The position numbers and the translations under genes are program-made. The notes under the pieces are model-generated. The model did no database searches. It was not told where the DNA came from and saw only the letters and a list, made by a program, of their open reading frames with translations. From GCA-002050365 sp038235165 (GTDB lineage Bacteria > Acidobacteriota > Blastocatellia > Pyrinomonadales > Pyrinomonadaceae), in NCBI GenBank assembly GCA_038235165.1, contig JBBSUG010000011.1, positions 62,001 to 126,000 on the forward strand: a DNA stretch of 64,000 bases. The letters run 5' to 3'. The stretch's first letter is position 1. The number at the start of each line of letters is the position of its first letter. Positions 35,444 to 43,674 of the stretch are shown here, in pieces.

Positions 35444-36517
35444 ATGTCGGACAAAGCGCAGAAAGACAATAATGCCAACGAATTTTCCGGTGCTGCCGTT
35501 AGGAAAAAAACGGTCAGTTTGAAAGACCTCGCCGCTTCGCTGAAACTTTCGCCGACAACGGTTTCGCTGGTTTTGAACTCGGCACCGACGGCGGATTCGA
35601 TTCCGCAAACGACGCAGGACCGAATTTTTGAAGCGGCGCGGCATTTGAAATATCGTCCGAACCAGATCGCCCGGTCGCTGCGGGCGCAGCGAACGCACAC
35701 GGTCGGTGTATTGATTCCCGAAATGAGCGAAGGATATTCGACGACGGTTTTAAGCGGCATCGAAGAAAAATTGCTCGAAGAAGATTATTTTTACTTCGTC
35801 GTCAGCCACTGGCACCGCGCCGAAATCATCGAACGCCACTCGCGTTTTTTCGTTGACCGCTGCGTCGAAGGAATTCTGGCGGTGGACACGCCGCAAAATC
35901 ATCAAACATTTCTGCCGGTCGTCTCGATTTCGGGACACGACCAGACGAAAGGCGTGACCAATATCGTTTTGAATCACGAACAGGCGGGACATTTGGCGGT
36001 CGAACATCTCGTTAACCTCGGTCACAAGAAAATTGCCGTCATCAAAGGGCAAGATTTCAGTTCGGACACGGAAGTTCGCTGGAAAGCAGTGAGTGAGGCG
36101 GCAGCGCAATTTGACATCCCGATCAAAGAAACGCTGGTTTCGCAGCTCGTCGGAACGAACCCGACGACCGAACCCGGTTATCTCGCCGTCAACCGGCTGT
36201 TGGCAAGCAATGCCGATTTTACAGCACTGCTCGCCTTCAACGACATCTCGGCGTTCGGCGCGATTCGTGCGCTGCGCGAAGCCGGACGGCGCGTTCCGCA
36301 GGATGTTTCGGTGATTGGTTTTGATGATATTTACGCGGCAGAATTTCATTACCCCGCCTTGACGACGATTCGCCAGCCGCTCAAAAAAATGGGCAGTCTC
36401 GGCGCGGAATATCTGCTCAAAAAAATTCGCGAAGATATCAGCGGCGAATCGCCCGCCGATGTCGTCGTCGAACCGGAATTGATCGTTCGCCAATCAACCG
36501 CACCGGTCGGCAAATGA
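35444..36517 (+). CDS. LacI-family transcriptional regulator
   Basis: 357 residues from the ATG at MSDKAQKDN; a TTG 36 bp upstream is also open but less likely. The helix-turn-helix VSLKDLAASLKLSPTTVSLVLN (about 24-45) with the hinge helix YRPNQIARSLRAQRTHTVGV is followed by a periplasmic-binding-protein-like effector domain containing NHEQAGHLAVEHLVNLGHKKIAVIKG and VIGFDDIYAAEFHYPALTTIRQPLKKMG. It should bind a CG-centred palindrome and release it on sensing a sugar. It is divergent from the Oar-like receptor and is followed after 48 bp by an MFS transporter, so it probably controls this carbohydrate locus. Confidence 0.93.
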   Translation: MSDKAQKDNNANEFSGAAVRKKTVSLKDLAASLKLSPTTVSLVLNSAPTADSIPQTTQDRIFEAARHLKYRPNQIARSLRAQRTHTVGVLIPEMSEGYSTTVLSGIEEKLLEEDYFYFVVSHWHRAEIIERHSRFFVDRCVEGILAVDTPQNHQTFLPVVSISGHDQTKGVTNIVLNHEQAGHLAVEHLVNLGHKKIAVIKGQDFSSDTEVRWKAVSEAAAQFDIPIKETLVSQLVGTNPTTEPGYLAVNRLLASNADFTALLAFNDISAFGAIRALREAGRRVPQDVSVIGFDDIYAAEFHYPALTTIRQPLKKMGSLGAEYLLKKIREDISGESPADVVVEPELIVRQSTAPVGK

Positions 36518-36565
36518 AATCAACTCAGCTTTTACGTTTTGCTCTTCTACTTTTAACTTGAATAA

Positions 36566-37762
36566 ATGTCGTTAATCGCTCAACAAAATCCGGCGGCGGA
36601 CAAAACGAAATTTGCGCTCGTTTTTTCATACGCGAGTTTTATTTTAATCGGTGTCGTCAACACTTTTCTGGGTCCGATTCTGCCGTTTCTCTCCGATAAA
36701 TGGAGCATCAACGACGTACAAGCCGGGTATTTTCTCGCCGCGCAGTCGCTCGGCGGAATGGTCGGGACGCTGATCACTTCCCTGCTGTTCTCAAAAATCG
36801 GTTCGCGCTGGATTCTGCTCGGCGGTTATTTCCTGTTGGTTTTTTCAATGCTCGGTATCAGCGGAGAAAATTGGGGAACAGGGCTTTTATCGTCCTTAAT
36901 AAACGGCGTTTCCATCGGCGTCGTCATTCCGACGACGACACTCGTCGTCTCGCAAGCTGCCCGCGAAACACGCGCCTCTGCGATTAACATTCTCAACTTT
37001 TTCTGGGCGTTCGGGGCGATTATCAGTCCGCTGCTTTTTTTCAATTTAACATCTCAAACGCGGCTGCATTCCCTGTTATTTGCGCTCGTCGTCGTTTGTC
37101 TGGTAGTCGTCGCTTTTCTATTCAAACAAAAAAATTTTCGGCTGGCGGTCGGCGGCAAACAATCACTGTTAAACGCCGGAGAGAAACTGCTGTTGTTCGT
37201 TTCGGCGCGGCTGTACGCGGTGACTGTTTTTCTGCAAATCGGCGTTGAAGCCTCGATGGGCGGTTGGCTGGCGACTTATTCGCGGCGGCTGACGGGTACC
37301 GAATTTTGGCTTTTGATTCCCGCGCTCTACTGGACGGGGTTTTTGTCGAGCCGTTTGCTTTCATCATTTTACCTACGGCGATTCAGCACAAAATCACTTA
37401 TCTTACTGGGTTTGTCGCTGGTTACCGGCGGACAAATTTTGATTATTGCGGCAAGCGGCATCAACCTCGCTTCAATCGGCGCGATCATCGTCGGCTTCGG
37501 CACCGCGCCGATTTTCCCGACGACCATCGCTATTCTTTCAGCCAAATTCGAGAAAAAAGCACCGGAGTTGATCAGTTACATTTTTTTGCTTTCGGGTTTA
37601 AGCGGAGTAATATTTTCGTGGCTGATCGGCTACGTCGCCGCACTGACGGGTGAGTTAAAAATTGCGTTATTAATTCCGCTCGTGTGCGGCGTAATTTTAT
37701 TTGCGCTGCATTTTTTCACGCGAAAGATGCCGGCGGAAGTCCGCGTGAATGGGAAAGGATAA
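36566..37762 (+). CDS. MFS transporter, probably for a sugar
   Basis: 398 residues, about 12 membrane helices. The first segments are FALVFSYASFILIGVVNTFLG and VQAGYFLAAQSLGGMVGTLI, followed by a loop with KIGSRW (in place of the usual MFS motif A). The second half has LVSARLYAVTVFLQIGVEASMG...LATYSRRLTG, resembling FucP/NagP-like and other sugar:proton symporters in the 'MFS sugar' group. It starts 48 bp after the LacI gene and is likely co-transcribed. It is the best candidate for inner-membrane uptake of the sugars released by the GH3-GH144 enzyme. Confidence 0.87.
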   Translation: MSLIAQQNPAADKTKFALVFSYASFILIGVVNTFLGPILPFLSDKWSINDVQAGYFLAAQSLGGMVGTLITSLLFSKIGSRWILLGGYFLLVFSMLGISGENWGTGLLSSLINGVSIGVVIPTTTLVVSQAARETRASAINILNFFWAFGAIISPLLFFNLTSQTRLHSLLFALVVVCLVVVAFLFKQKNFRLAVGGKQSLLNAGEKLLLFVSARLYAVTVFLQIGVEASMGGWLATYSRRLTGTEFWLLIPALYWTGFLSSRLLSSFYLRRFSTKSLILLGLSLVTGGQILIIAASGINLASIGAIIVGFGTAPIFPTTIAILSAKFEKKAPELISYIFLLSGLSGVIFSWLIGYVAALTGELKIALLIPLVCGVILFALHFFTRKMPAEVRVNGKG

Positions 37763-37889
37763 AGACACTCGCAACGCCCCAAGCGGAGTTGGGGCGGATG
37801 AGAATTCGTTACGCGCTCCGTTAGAAACGAGAAATTAGTCAGATTTGCGACAGAAAAATTCGTTCCCGGTCATCCGCGAGATTTAACCC
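37763..37889. other. Short gap with a partial palindromic repeat remnant
   Basis: CAACGCCCCAAGCGGAGTTGGGGCGG and a terminal GCGCTCCG resemble an eroded family A element between convergent genes. No gene is seen. Confidence 0.4.
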
Positions 37890-38660
37890 TCAATTTTTAT
37901 ATGAATCGTCAATTCGGTCGAGTTTTCTAAGTAGTCCAGGGAACACCAAATCTGCGCCCAAGCCTTTGGTGACGGTAGCGACTTGGGCTTGGGCGCCCGC
38001 GATGATCGGTGCGGGAACGGCAATTAATTCTTTGCCGCCCGCCTGCGCTAAAACCTGAATCCGGCACGCGCTTTCTAAAACATACATAAACAGAAACGCT
38101 TCCGCCGCCGATCTGCCGCAGGTTAAAAGTCCGTGATTTCGCAAAATCAAAAAGTTATTCGCGCCCAAATCGTCAACCAGACGCGGCTTTTCGGCTTCGT
38201 TCAAAGCGATGCCTTCGTAATCGTGATACGCCAGATTTGACAGCGGCAGAATTGACTGCTGCGAGAGCGGCAAAAGTCCTTCTTTCTGCGTCGAAACGGC
38301 GACACCGTGGAGCGAGTGAACGTGCAGAACACAGGCGACATCGTGCCGCGCTTCGTGAATCGCTCCGTGAATCGTGAAACCGGCGGGGTTGACCGGATGC
38401 GGCGAATCGAGCAGTTTCGCGCCGCTCAAATCAATTTTAACGAGACTCGAAGCCGTGATTTCCTCGAACAAAAATCCGTACGGATTAATCAAAAATTCGT
38501 TTTCCGTGTTCGGCACCCGCGCCGAAATATGTGTGAAAACGAGATCATCCCAACCGTAGAGAGCAACCAACCGATAAATCGCCGCGAGTTCAATTCGTGT
38601 CTGCCATTCTTTAGCCGAAACCTGCCCTTTAACCGAAACTGTCGCATCTGTCTGTGACAT
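37890..38660 (-). CDS. Class II aldolase/adducin family protein
   Basis: 256 residues. The fold motif set is clear: LYGWDDLVFTHISARVP, INPYGFLFEEITASSLVKIDL, GFTIHGAIHEARHDVACVLHVHSLHGVAVS with the paired zinc His residues, and NFLILRNHGLLTCG with the third His. Members cleave or epimerise small sugar phosphates (fuculose-1-P, ribulose-5-P), but this long subgroup with an extended C-terminus is often of unknown activity, and the canonical catalytic Glu is not obvious. An AAAGGAG ribosome site precedes the ATG. It is convergent with the MFS gene and downstream of the efflux pair, from which it is separated by an inverted repeat. Confidence 0.88.
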   Translation of the reverse strand: MSQTDATVSVKGQVSAKEWQTRIELAAIYRLVALYGWDDLVFTHISARVPNTENEFLINPYGFLFEEITASSLVKIDLSGAKLLDSPHPVNPAGFTIHGAIHEARHDVACVLHVHSLHGVAVSTQKEGLLPLSQQSILPLSNLAYHDYEGIALNEAEKPRLVDDLGANNFLILRNHGLLTCGRSAAEAFLFMYVLESACRIQVLAQAGGKELIAVPAPIIAGAQAQVATVTKGLGADLVFPGLLRKLDRIDDSYKN

Positions 38661-38687
38661 AATATTTTTCTCCTTTATAAAAGTTTT

Positions 38688-38755
38688 GAGTTCGCGCTTC
38701 AGCGTGTCTTCCGCCAGCGAAGCGCGGCGGAGAGGGCAAACTGAAGTTTGAACTC
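38688..38755. repeat. Imperfect inverted repeat between aldolase and efflux genes
   Basis: GAGTTCGCGCTTCAG pairs with CTGAAGTTTGAACTC apart from a three-base mismatch block. The interior carries CCGCCAGCGAAGCGCGGCGG, itself a short palindrome. Another non-coding palindromic element. Confidence 0.6.
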
Positions 38756-38805
38756 AGAACGCCCGAAACACAAACCGCAATAATGTGAAAATTTCTTCAA
38801 TTTTG

Positions 38806-38831
38806 AATCTAAAATCTGGAATTTGAAATCA
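38806..38831 (+). repeat. Heptamer array overlapping the EmrB stop codon
   Basis: Units AATCTAA, AATCTGG, AATTTGA, AATC. The following TCA is the stop codon (minus strand) of the permease, so array and gene end overlap. Confidence 0.7.
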
Positions 38832-40436
38832 GTGACCGCCCCCGCCCGCGCCGGGTTTGTTTTTCTTGAGCAAAAACGCCAGCGGCATCGCGCAAATAAT
38901 CAGAATCATTAGAAAATAGAAAGCGTCGAGGAACGAAAGCATTGACGATTGTCTCAAAACCTGCGCCCACATCAAACCTTTCGCCTGCTGCGCCGCCTGC
39001 ATCGCCGACACGCCCTGCTGCTGCAAAGTTTGCGATGTGCGGTTAATCCATTCGACGTAATTCGGGTTGTAATCGGAAGTGTAATAACCGAACGAATTGA
39101 TGTGAAACTGCGACCGGCGCGAGAGCAGTGTTGACAAAATCGCAATCCCGAAACTGCCGCCGAGGTTGCGCGACAAATTCATCAAAGCCGAGACGTTATT
39201 TGATTTTCCCGCCGGAATTCCCGTGTAAGCCGCCGTGTTGATCGGCACGAAAAGAAACGCCAGACCAAATGCCTGAAACGCCCGCGCCCACGCCAAATCG
39301 GAATACGCGGCGTTTAGATTGAGTCCAGCCATATTCCAAAGAGCAGCTGCCGAAACAAACAATCCGAACAAAATCAGCCATCGCGCCTGCACTCGCGGCA
39401 ACAGTATGCCGCCGACAATCGGCATCATCGCCATCACGACAAAACCTCCCGGCGAGATGACTTCCCCGGCGGTGACGGCATCGTAACCGAACAGATTTTG
39501 CGTCATCAGCGGCAGCAGAAAAGTCGTGCCGAACAAAATAAATCCGAGCGCGAACAGAAGTACGAACGAACTCGCAAAATTGCGATTAAGGAGCATTCGC
39601 ACGTCAACCGCCGGTTCTTTTTGGCGAAATTCCCAGATAATGCCGATGGTCAGAGCGACAACGGCGACAATGGCAAATTTGATGATAAAACTCGACGCGA
39701 ACCAGTCTTCGCGGTTGCCTTCGTCCAGCACAATTTCCATCGAACCGATGCCGACGGCGATTAAAAGAATGCCGACCCAATCAATTTTTGTGCCTTCTTT
39801 TTTCATCCGCGCCTGTTCAATCGCGGTGCTTTTCGGTTCATGCACAAAATACCACGTCAAAAATAAAGAAGCGATGCCGACTGGAATATTGATAAAAAAT
39901 ATCCAGTGCCACGAATAATTGTCGGTAATCCAGCCGCCGACCGTCGGACCGACGGCAGGTGCGAAAACAACCCCTAAACCATAGATGGCAAAAGCGATGC
40001 CGCGTTTTTCCGGCGGTACGCTGTCGGCGATAATTGACTGTTCCGACGGCGCGAGTCCGCCGCCGCCCAACCCTTGCAGAATGCGAAAGAAAATCAGCAT
40101 TCCCAGATTCGTCGAAAGCCCGCACATCAAAGAACTGATGACGAACAGCGCGACGCACGTCATATAAAAACGCTTGCGCCCGAAAAACGTCGCCAGCCAG
40201 CCGGAAATCGGCAGAACAATCGCGTTGGCGACGAGATACGAAGTCAAAACCCACGCCGATTCGTCCTGTCCGGCGGACAAACTGCCCGCGATATGCGGCA
40301 GCGCGACGTTGGCGATGGAGGTGTCGAGAACTTCCATAAACGTCGCAATCGTCAAAATAACGATGATTAAAATCGGATTAATTTCCGTGCGCGGTTTGTC
40401 GGCGACTGCTCCGATTTCGGCGGCGTTGGTTGACAT
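38829..40436 (-). CDS. DHA2-family multidrug efflux permease (EmrB type)
   Basis: 535 residues, about 14 membrane helices. Hallmarks are ILTIATFMEVLDTSIANVALPHIAGSL at helix 1, WVLTSYLVANAIVLPISGWLATFFGRKRFY (motif A region), RILQGLGGGGLAPSEQSII and the motif C-like IYGLGVVFAPAVGPTVGGWI. DHA2 pumps export hydrophobic drugs, bile salts or uncouplers against protons. It is preceded by a membrane-fusion protein gene on the same strand, the EmrA-EmrB pairing; an outer-membrane TolC partner is not in the window. A hairpin made of heptamer repeats fills the 48-bp gap between the two genes. Confidence 0.94.
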   Translation of the reverse strand: MSTNAAEIGAVADKPRTEINPILIIVILTIATFMEVLDTSIANVALPHIAGSLSAGQDESAWVLTSYLVANAIVLPISGWLATFFGRKRFYMTCVALFVISSLMCGLSTNLGMLIFFRILQGLGGGGLAPSEQSIIADSVPPEKRGIAFAIYGLGVVFAPAVGPTVGGWITDNYSWHWIFFINIPVGIASLFLTWYFVHEPKSTAIEQARMKKEGTKIDWVGILLIAVGIGSMEIVLDEGNREDWFASSFIIKFAIVAVVALTIGIIWEFRQKEPAVDVRMLLNRNFASSFVLLFALGFILFGTTFLLPLMTQNLFGYDAVTAGEVISPGGFVVMAMMPIVGGILLPRVQARWLILFGLFVSAAALWNMAGLNLNAAYSDLAWARAFQAFGLAFLFVPINTAAYTGIPAGKSNNVSALMNLSRNLGGSFGIAILSTLLSRRSQFHINSFGYYTSDYNPNYVEWINRTSQTLQQQGVSAMQAAQQAKGLMWAQVLRQSSMLSFLDAFYFLMILIICAMPLAFLLKKNKPGAGGGGH

Positions 40437-40441
40437 ATTTT

Positions 40442-40486
40442 AATTCCAGATTCCAGATTTTGAATTTCAATTTGGAATCTGGAATT
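40442..40486. repeat. Inverted heptamer arrays forming a hairpin between emrA- and emrB-like genes
   Basis: AATTCCAGATTCCA pairs exactly with TGGAATCTGGAATT across a 17-base loop. The right arm includes part of the upstream gene's stop codon. In the mRNA it would form a stem just before the permease start. Confidence 0.75.
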
Positions 40487-42035
40487 ATCTAACCTTGACC
40501 GATGGTTCGACCGACATTCCGGGCGCGAGAAGATGCGCTTTGTCGTCGGCGGGCTGTTTGTCAAAAACTATTTTGACCGGCACGCGCTGAACGACTTTGA
40601 CGTAATTTCCCGTGGCGTTTTCCGTCGGCAGTGCGCTGAAACGTGACCCCGTGCCGGCTTGGAAACTCTCTATTTTGCCTTGAAACGTCTGATCCGGGTA
40701 GGCATCAACCGTAATTTCGACCGGCATTCCGACGCGCATCAATCCCAATTGCGTTTCCTTGAAATTCGCCGTCACCCAAATATCATCCGACTGCGAAAGT
40801 GCCATCATCAGCGTTCCGGGCTGCACGAATTGTCCTTCCTGTACCGATTTGCGCGTGATGAAACCGTCTTCCGGCGAATAAATTTTAGTATTGGATAAAT
40901 CGAGTTCGGCTTGGTGGACGGCGGCACGCGCCTGTTCGATGCTCGCCTGCGCCGTGTTGATCTGCGATTCGCTGACAGCGATGCGTTCCGGCGCGGCGTT
41001 CGCATCTTCGAGCCGTCCGGTTGACTCGTTGACCTGCGACTGCGTTAAATTGATTTGCGCCAGCGATTGCCGGTAATTTTCCTGTGCGACGTTGACGTTC
41101 GCCTGCGCTTCGTTGACACGCGACGCTGCCGCATCAATCTCTTTGAGTGCTGCATTATACTGCGCCTGCGCCGCTTGCAGCGCGTTCGTCGCCTGATCGA
41201 GCGATTGTCTGGAAATGTCGCCGTTGTTGAAAAGTTTTTCGCGCCGGTTATATTCAACCTGCGCCAATTTCAAATTCGATTCAACCTGCGGCGCGGTCGC
41301 CCGCGTTCGCGCCAGATTATCCTGCGCGGTTTTGACCGCCGCTCGCGCCTGATTGATTAAAGACTGCTTTGCGTCAGCGGCGGCTTTCGTTTGCTGGACG
41401 TTGCTGCGCGTCGTTTGCACGTTGGAAACCGCCTGCGATTTGCTCGCGTCGGTCGTCTTGCGCGTCAAATCAACCTGCGCCTGCGACGAGTTTTTCTGCG
41501 CTTCAGCGGCGGCAAGTTGCGCTTTGGCTTGTTCGAGTTTTGATTCGTAATCCTGCGTATTCAATTCGACGAGCAGATCGCCTTTGTGAACCTGTTGGTT
41601 GGAATTAATGTAAACTTTTGTTACATACGCCGCGATTTTCGGACTGATTTGTACTATATCGCCGTCAATAAAAGCATCGTCGGTTGATTCGTAGTGACGA
41701 GCGTTGAGCCAGTAAATTGTCGCCGCAATCGCCGCGACGAGCAGCACCGCCCCGCCGATAATGAGCGGCAGTTTGCTGCCTTTTTTCTCCGGCGTGTCTT
41801 TAAAATTTTCACTGTCGCCGCTCTCTTTTTCGGCACCAACGTTGTGTTCTGTCGCGGTCGAATGTTCTTCGGCAGTCGGTAAAAATTCTTCCTTTTTATC
41901 CGCTTTATCCGGCTCACCTTCTTCTTTTTTCGACACGGAAGAGTTCACCGCGCCGTTTTCTTTACCGCCGTTTCCATTTGTTCCCTGCTCTAAACCTCTG
42001 TTCTTCGACGTTTTCTCTGTTATTTGTTCACTCAT
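40485..42035 (-). CDS. HlyD/EmrA-family membrane fusion protein
   Basis: 516 residues. An unusual charged, Glu/Lys/Asn-rich cytoplasmic N-terminus of about 85 residues precedes one membrane helix (LPLIIGGAVLLVAAIAATIYWL, about 88-110). Next comes the first half of a lipoyl-like domain (STDDAFIDGDIVQISPKIAAYVTKVYI), a very long Ala/Gln-rich coiled-coil hairpin (about 165-400), the second lipoyl half (KIYSPEDGFITRKSVQEGQFVQPG) and a beta-barrel domain (ANFKETQLGLMRVGMPVEI). It links the EmrB-type permease to an outer-membrane channel across the periplasm. A palindrome at its promoter suggests repressor control. Confidence 0.93.
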   Translation of the reverse strand: MSEQITEKTSKNRGLEQGTNGNGGKENGAVNSSVSKKEEGEPDKADKKEEFLPTAEEHSTATEHNVGAEKESGDSENFKDTPEKKGSKLPLIIGGAVLLVAAIAATIYWLNARHYESTDDAFIDGDIVQISPKIAAYVTKVYINSNQQVHKGDLLVELNTQDYESKLEQAKAQLAAAEAQKNSSQAQVDLTRKTTDASKSQAVSNVQTTRSNVQQTKAAADAKQSLINQARAAVKTAQDNLARTRATAPQVESNLKLAQVEYNRREKLFNNGDISRQSLDQATNALQAAQAQYNAALKEIDAAASRVNEAQANVNVAQENYRQSLAQINLTQSQVNESTGRLEDANAAPERIAVSESQINTAQASIEQARAAVHQAELDLSNTKIYSPEDGFITRKSVQEGQFVQPGTLMMALSQSDDIWVTANFKETQLGLMRVGMPVEITVDAYPDQTFQGKIESFQAGTGSRFSALPTENATGNYVKVVQRVPVKIVFDKQPADDKAHLLAPGMSVEPSVKVR

Positions 42036-42050
42036 ATCAAATTTGACGCT

Positions 42051-42083
42051 GATAAGTAAGCATTTACTAACTTATCTATTATA
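42051..42083 (-). promoter_or_regulatory. Candidate promoter -10 box with a 26-bp palindromic operator for the efflux operon
   Basis: GATAAGT and ACTTATC flank a core AGTAAGCATTTACT, giving a TNAGTNA-N4-TNACTNA-like site as bound by many TetR-family repressors. On the minus strand TATAAT lies directly upstream (42083-42078), so the palindrome would cover the transcription start. The -35 box is weak or badly spaced (TTGACA 21 bp away). No TetR gene is near. Confidence 0.5.
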
Positions 42084-42252
42084 TTTCGCATTTCCAATTA
42101 AATTTGTCAAATTTCAGAGAACATTTCTTTTTGAGATTCAATGTTTGAAAATCTCAAAGTGAAATCCTAGATTTAACGTTTGAAATCTTCAACGTGAAAC
42201 CTGAAACCTTGAACTTTAAACCGTTTATGTTAGGATTTCTCTTTGCGGTAAA

Positions 42253-43557
42253 ATGATGAAAGAAAATATAAACGAAACGCGATTTCCCGGTGGACTGACG
42301 ATTCTCACTGACAAAATGCCGGATGTTCGCAGTGTGACCCTCGGATTCTTTTTCCGCAAGGGGGCGCGTCACGAACCGAATGAACTAAGCGGAATCTCAC
42401 ACTTTATCGAACACGCCGTGTTCAAAGGCACGGAAAAACGCAGCGCGTTGGAGATTGCGATTGAAACCGACCGGTTGGGCGGCAATCTCGATGCGTTCAC
42501 GATGCACGAGGAAACCGGATTTGCCATCAAAGTCGTTGATAATCAATTGGAGAAAGCCTTCGATTTAATCGCCGATATGCTCGGCAGTCCGATTTTTGAC
42601 GAAAAAGAATTAAAGCGCGAACAAAAGGTCATCATCGAAGAAATAAAAATGATCGAAGATTCGCCCGAGGATATGTTGGGGGAGATTTTCAACAGCCAAT
42701 TTTTCCCGAATCATCCGCTCGGTTTATCAATCGCCGGAACGCCGAAAACCGTCCGCACTTTTAATCACGAAACGACGCGAAAATATCACGCCGAAACTTT
42801 CAACGCGAATAATTTAATTATCGTCGCGGCGGGCAACGTCGAACACGCGCAGATTGTAGATTTAGTAATGCAGTTCGTCCCGACTCCCGTCGGGGAAGCG
42901 TCCTGCTTCTCTTCGAACTTGAGCGCGGTACGCACTCAGGATAACTGTGATACGCCGCAAATTGCCGCTCCGATCTTTATCAAAAAGAACAAAAATCTCG
43001 AACAGGCGCATTTAGTTATCGCCGCGCCGTTTGTTGATGCGGCAAGTGAACGCCGTTATGCCGCCGACATTTTGTCGAACGCGCTCGGCGGCGGAACTTC
43101 GTCGCGATTGTGGCAGAAAATCCGCGAAGAAAAAGGCTTGGCTTATTCGGTCGGCACGAGCGCGGCGATGTATCAGGACTGCGGAGTGTTCTCGATTTAT
43201 GCCGGAACTTCGCCGAAACAAACCGAAGAAGTTTTAGATATTGCCATCAAGGAACTGCGCGAAGTCGTCAAAAACGGTATTACGGCGGACGAACTCGAAC
43301 TCGTCAAAGACCAATCCGTCGCTTCGATTCTATTGGGTTTGGAAGACTCGAGCGTTCGCGCCGGCACACTCGCCCGTCTGGAAATGGTTCACGGCAGACA
43401 AATTTCTATCGAAGAAACTTTAGAAAAAATCGAAGCCGTCACGCTCGAAGAGGTGCGGGACATCGCCAAAGAATTTTTCCAAACCGAGAAAATGTCATTC
43501 GGCGCGTTGGGCAATTTAAACGGTTTGAAAATCAAGCGCGAACATTTGGAAATTTGA
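42253..43557 (+). CDS. M16-family zinc peptidase (processing-peptidase/insulinase type)
   Basis: 434 residues. The inverted zinc motif is intact in ISHFIEHAVFKGTEKRS (HxxEH), with the distal Glu in VIIEEIKMIEDSPEDML. The C-terminal non-catalytic half has GTSSRLWQKIREEKGLAYSVG, the R/Y substrate motif. Such proteins degrade peptides in the cytoplasm; the YMXG/PqqL-like types vary. Residues about 212-229 (GEASCFSSNLSAVRTQD) are encoded by an in-frame fragment of a palindromic repeat, an insertion in the linker between the two halves. The intact repeat copy lies just downstream of the gene. Confidence 0.93.
   Translation: MMKENINETRFPGGLTILTDKMPDVRSVTLGFFFRKGARHEPNELSGISHFIEHAVFKGTEKRSALEIAIETDRLGGNLDAFTMHEETGFAIKVVDNQLEKAFDLIADMLGSPIFDEKELKREQKVIIEEIKMIEDSPEDMLGEIFNSQFFPNHPLGLSIAGTPKTVRTFNHETTRKYHAETFNANNLIIVAAGNVEHAQIVDLVMQFVPTPVGEASCFSSNLSAVRTQDNCDTPQIAAPIFIKKNKNLEQAHLVIAAPFVDAASERRYAADILSNALGGGTSSRLWQKIREEKGLAYSVGTSAAMYQDCGVFSIYAGTSPKQTEEVLDIAIKELREVVKNGITADELELVKDQSVASILLGLEDSSVRAGTLARLEMVHGRQISIEETLEKIEAVTLEEVRDIAKEFFQTEKMSFGALGNLNGLKIKREHLEI
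42887..42939. repeat. Family C repeat fragment inside the M16 peptidase gene
   Basis: CCGTCGGGGAAGCGTCCTGC and the following 33 bases align without gaps to the reverse complement of the middle of the element at 43562-43663 (CCGTCAGGGAAGCGTCCCGC...), by eye about four bases in five identical. It is translated as part of the peptidase. Confidence 0.7.
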
Positions 43558-43561
43558 TTCA

Positions 43562-43663
43562 GTACCGCAGCCCGTCCCGGCTGCCGTCTTGAGTGCGTCC
43601 CGCACTCGAATCTGAGGGGAAGCGGGACGCTTCCCTGACGGCAGCCGGGACGGGCTGCGGTAC
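43562..43663. repeat. 102-bp palindromic element, family C
   Basis: Perfect 26-base inverted ends beginning GTACCGCAGCCCGTCCCG. The interior pairs again (GTGCGTCCCGCAC and GAAGCGGGACGCTTC are palindromic). It fills nearly the whole gap between the M16 peptidase and hisS, starting 5 bp after one stop and ending 12 bp before the other start. Confidence 0.85.
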
Positions 43664-43674
43664 ATTGTAAATTT

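Noticed and set aside
35750..36493. A 247-codon open frame on the minus strand opposite the LacI regulator
   Set aside because: It is antisense to a clear LacI-family gene, shows no domain motif, and its composition (runs of Arg/Phe/Asn) is typical of the complement of a coding frame.
37955..37995. CGCCCAAGCC / GGCTTGGGCG inverted repeat in the class II aldolase gene as another inserted repeat
   Set aside because: The stem is short, the encoded residues look ordinary for the protein, and no second copy was seen in the window.
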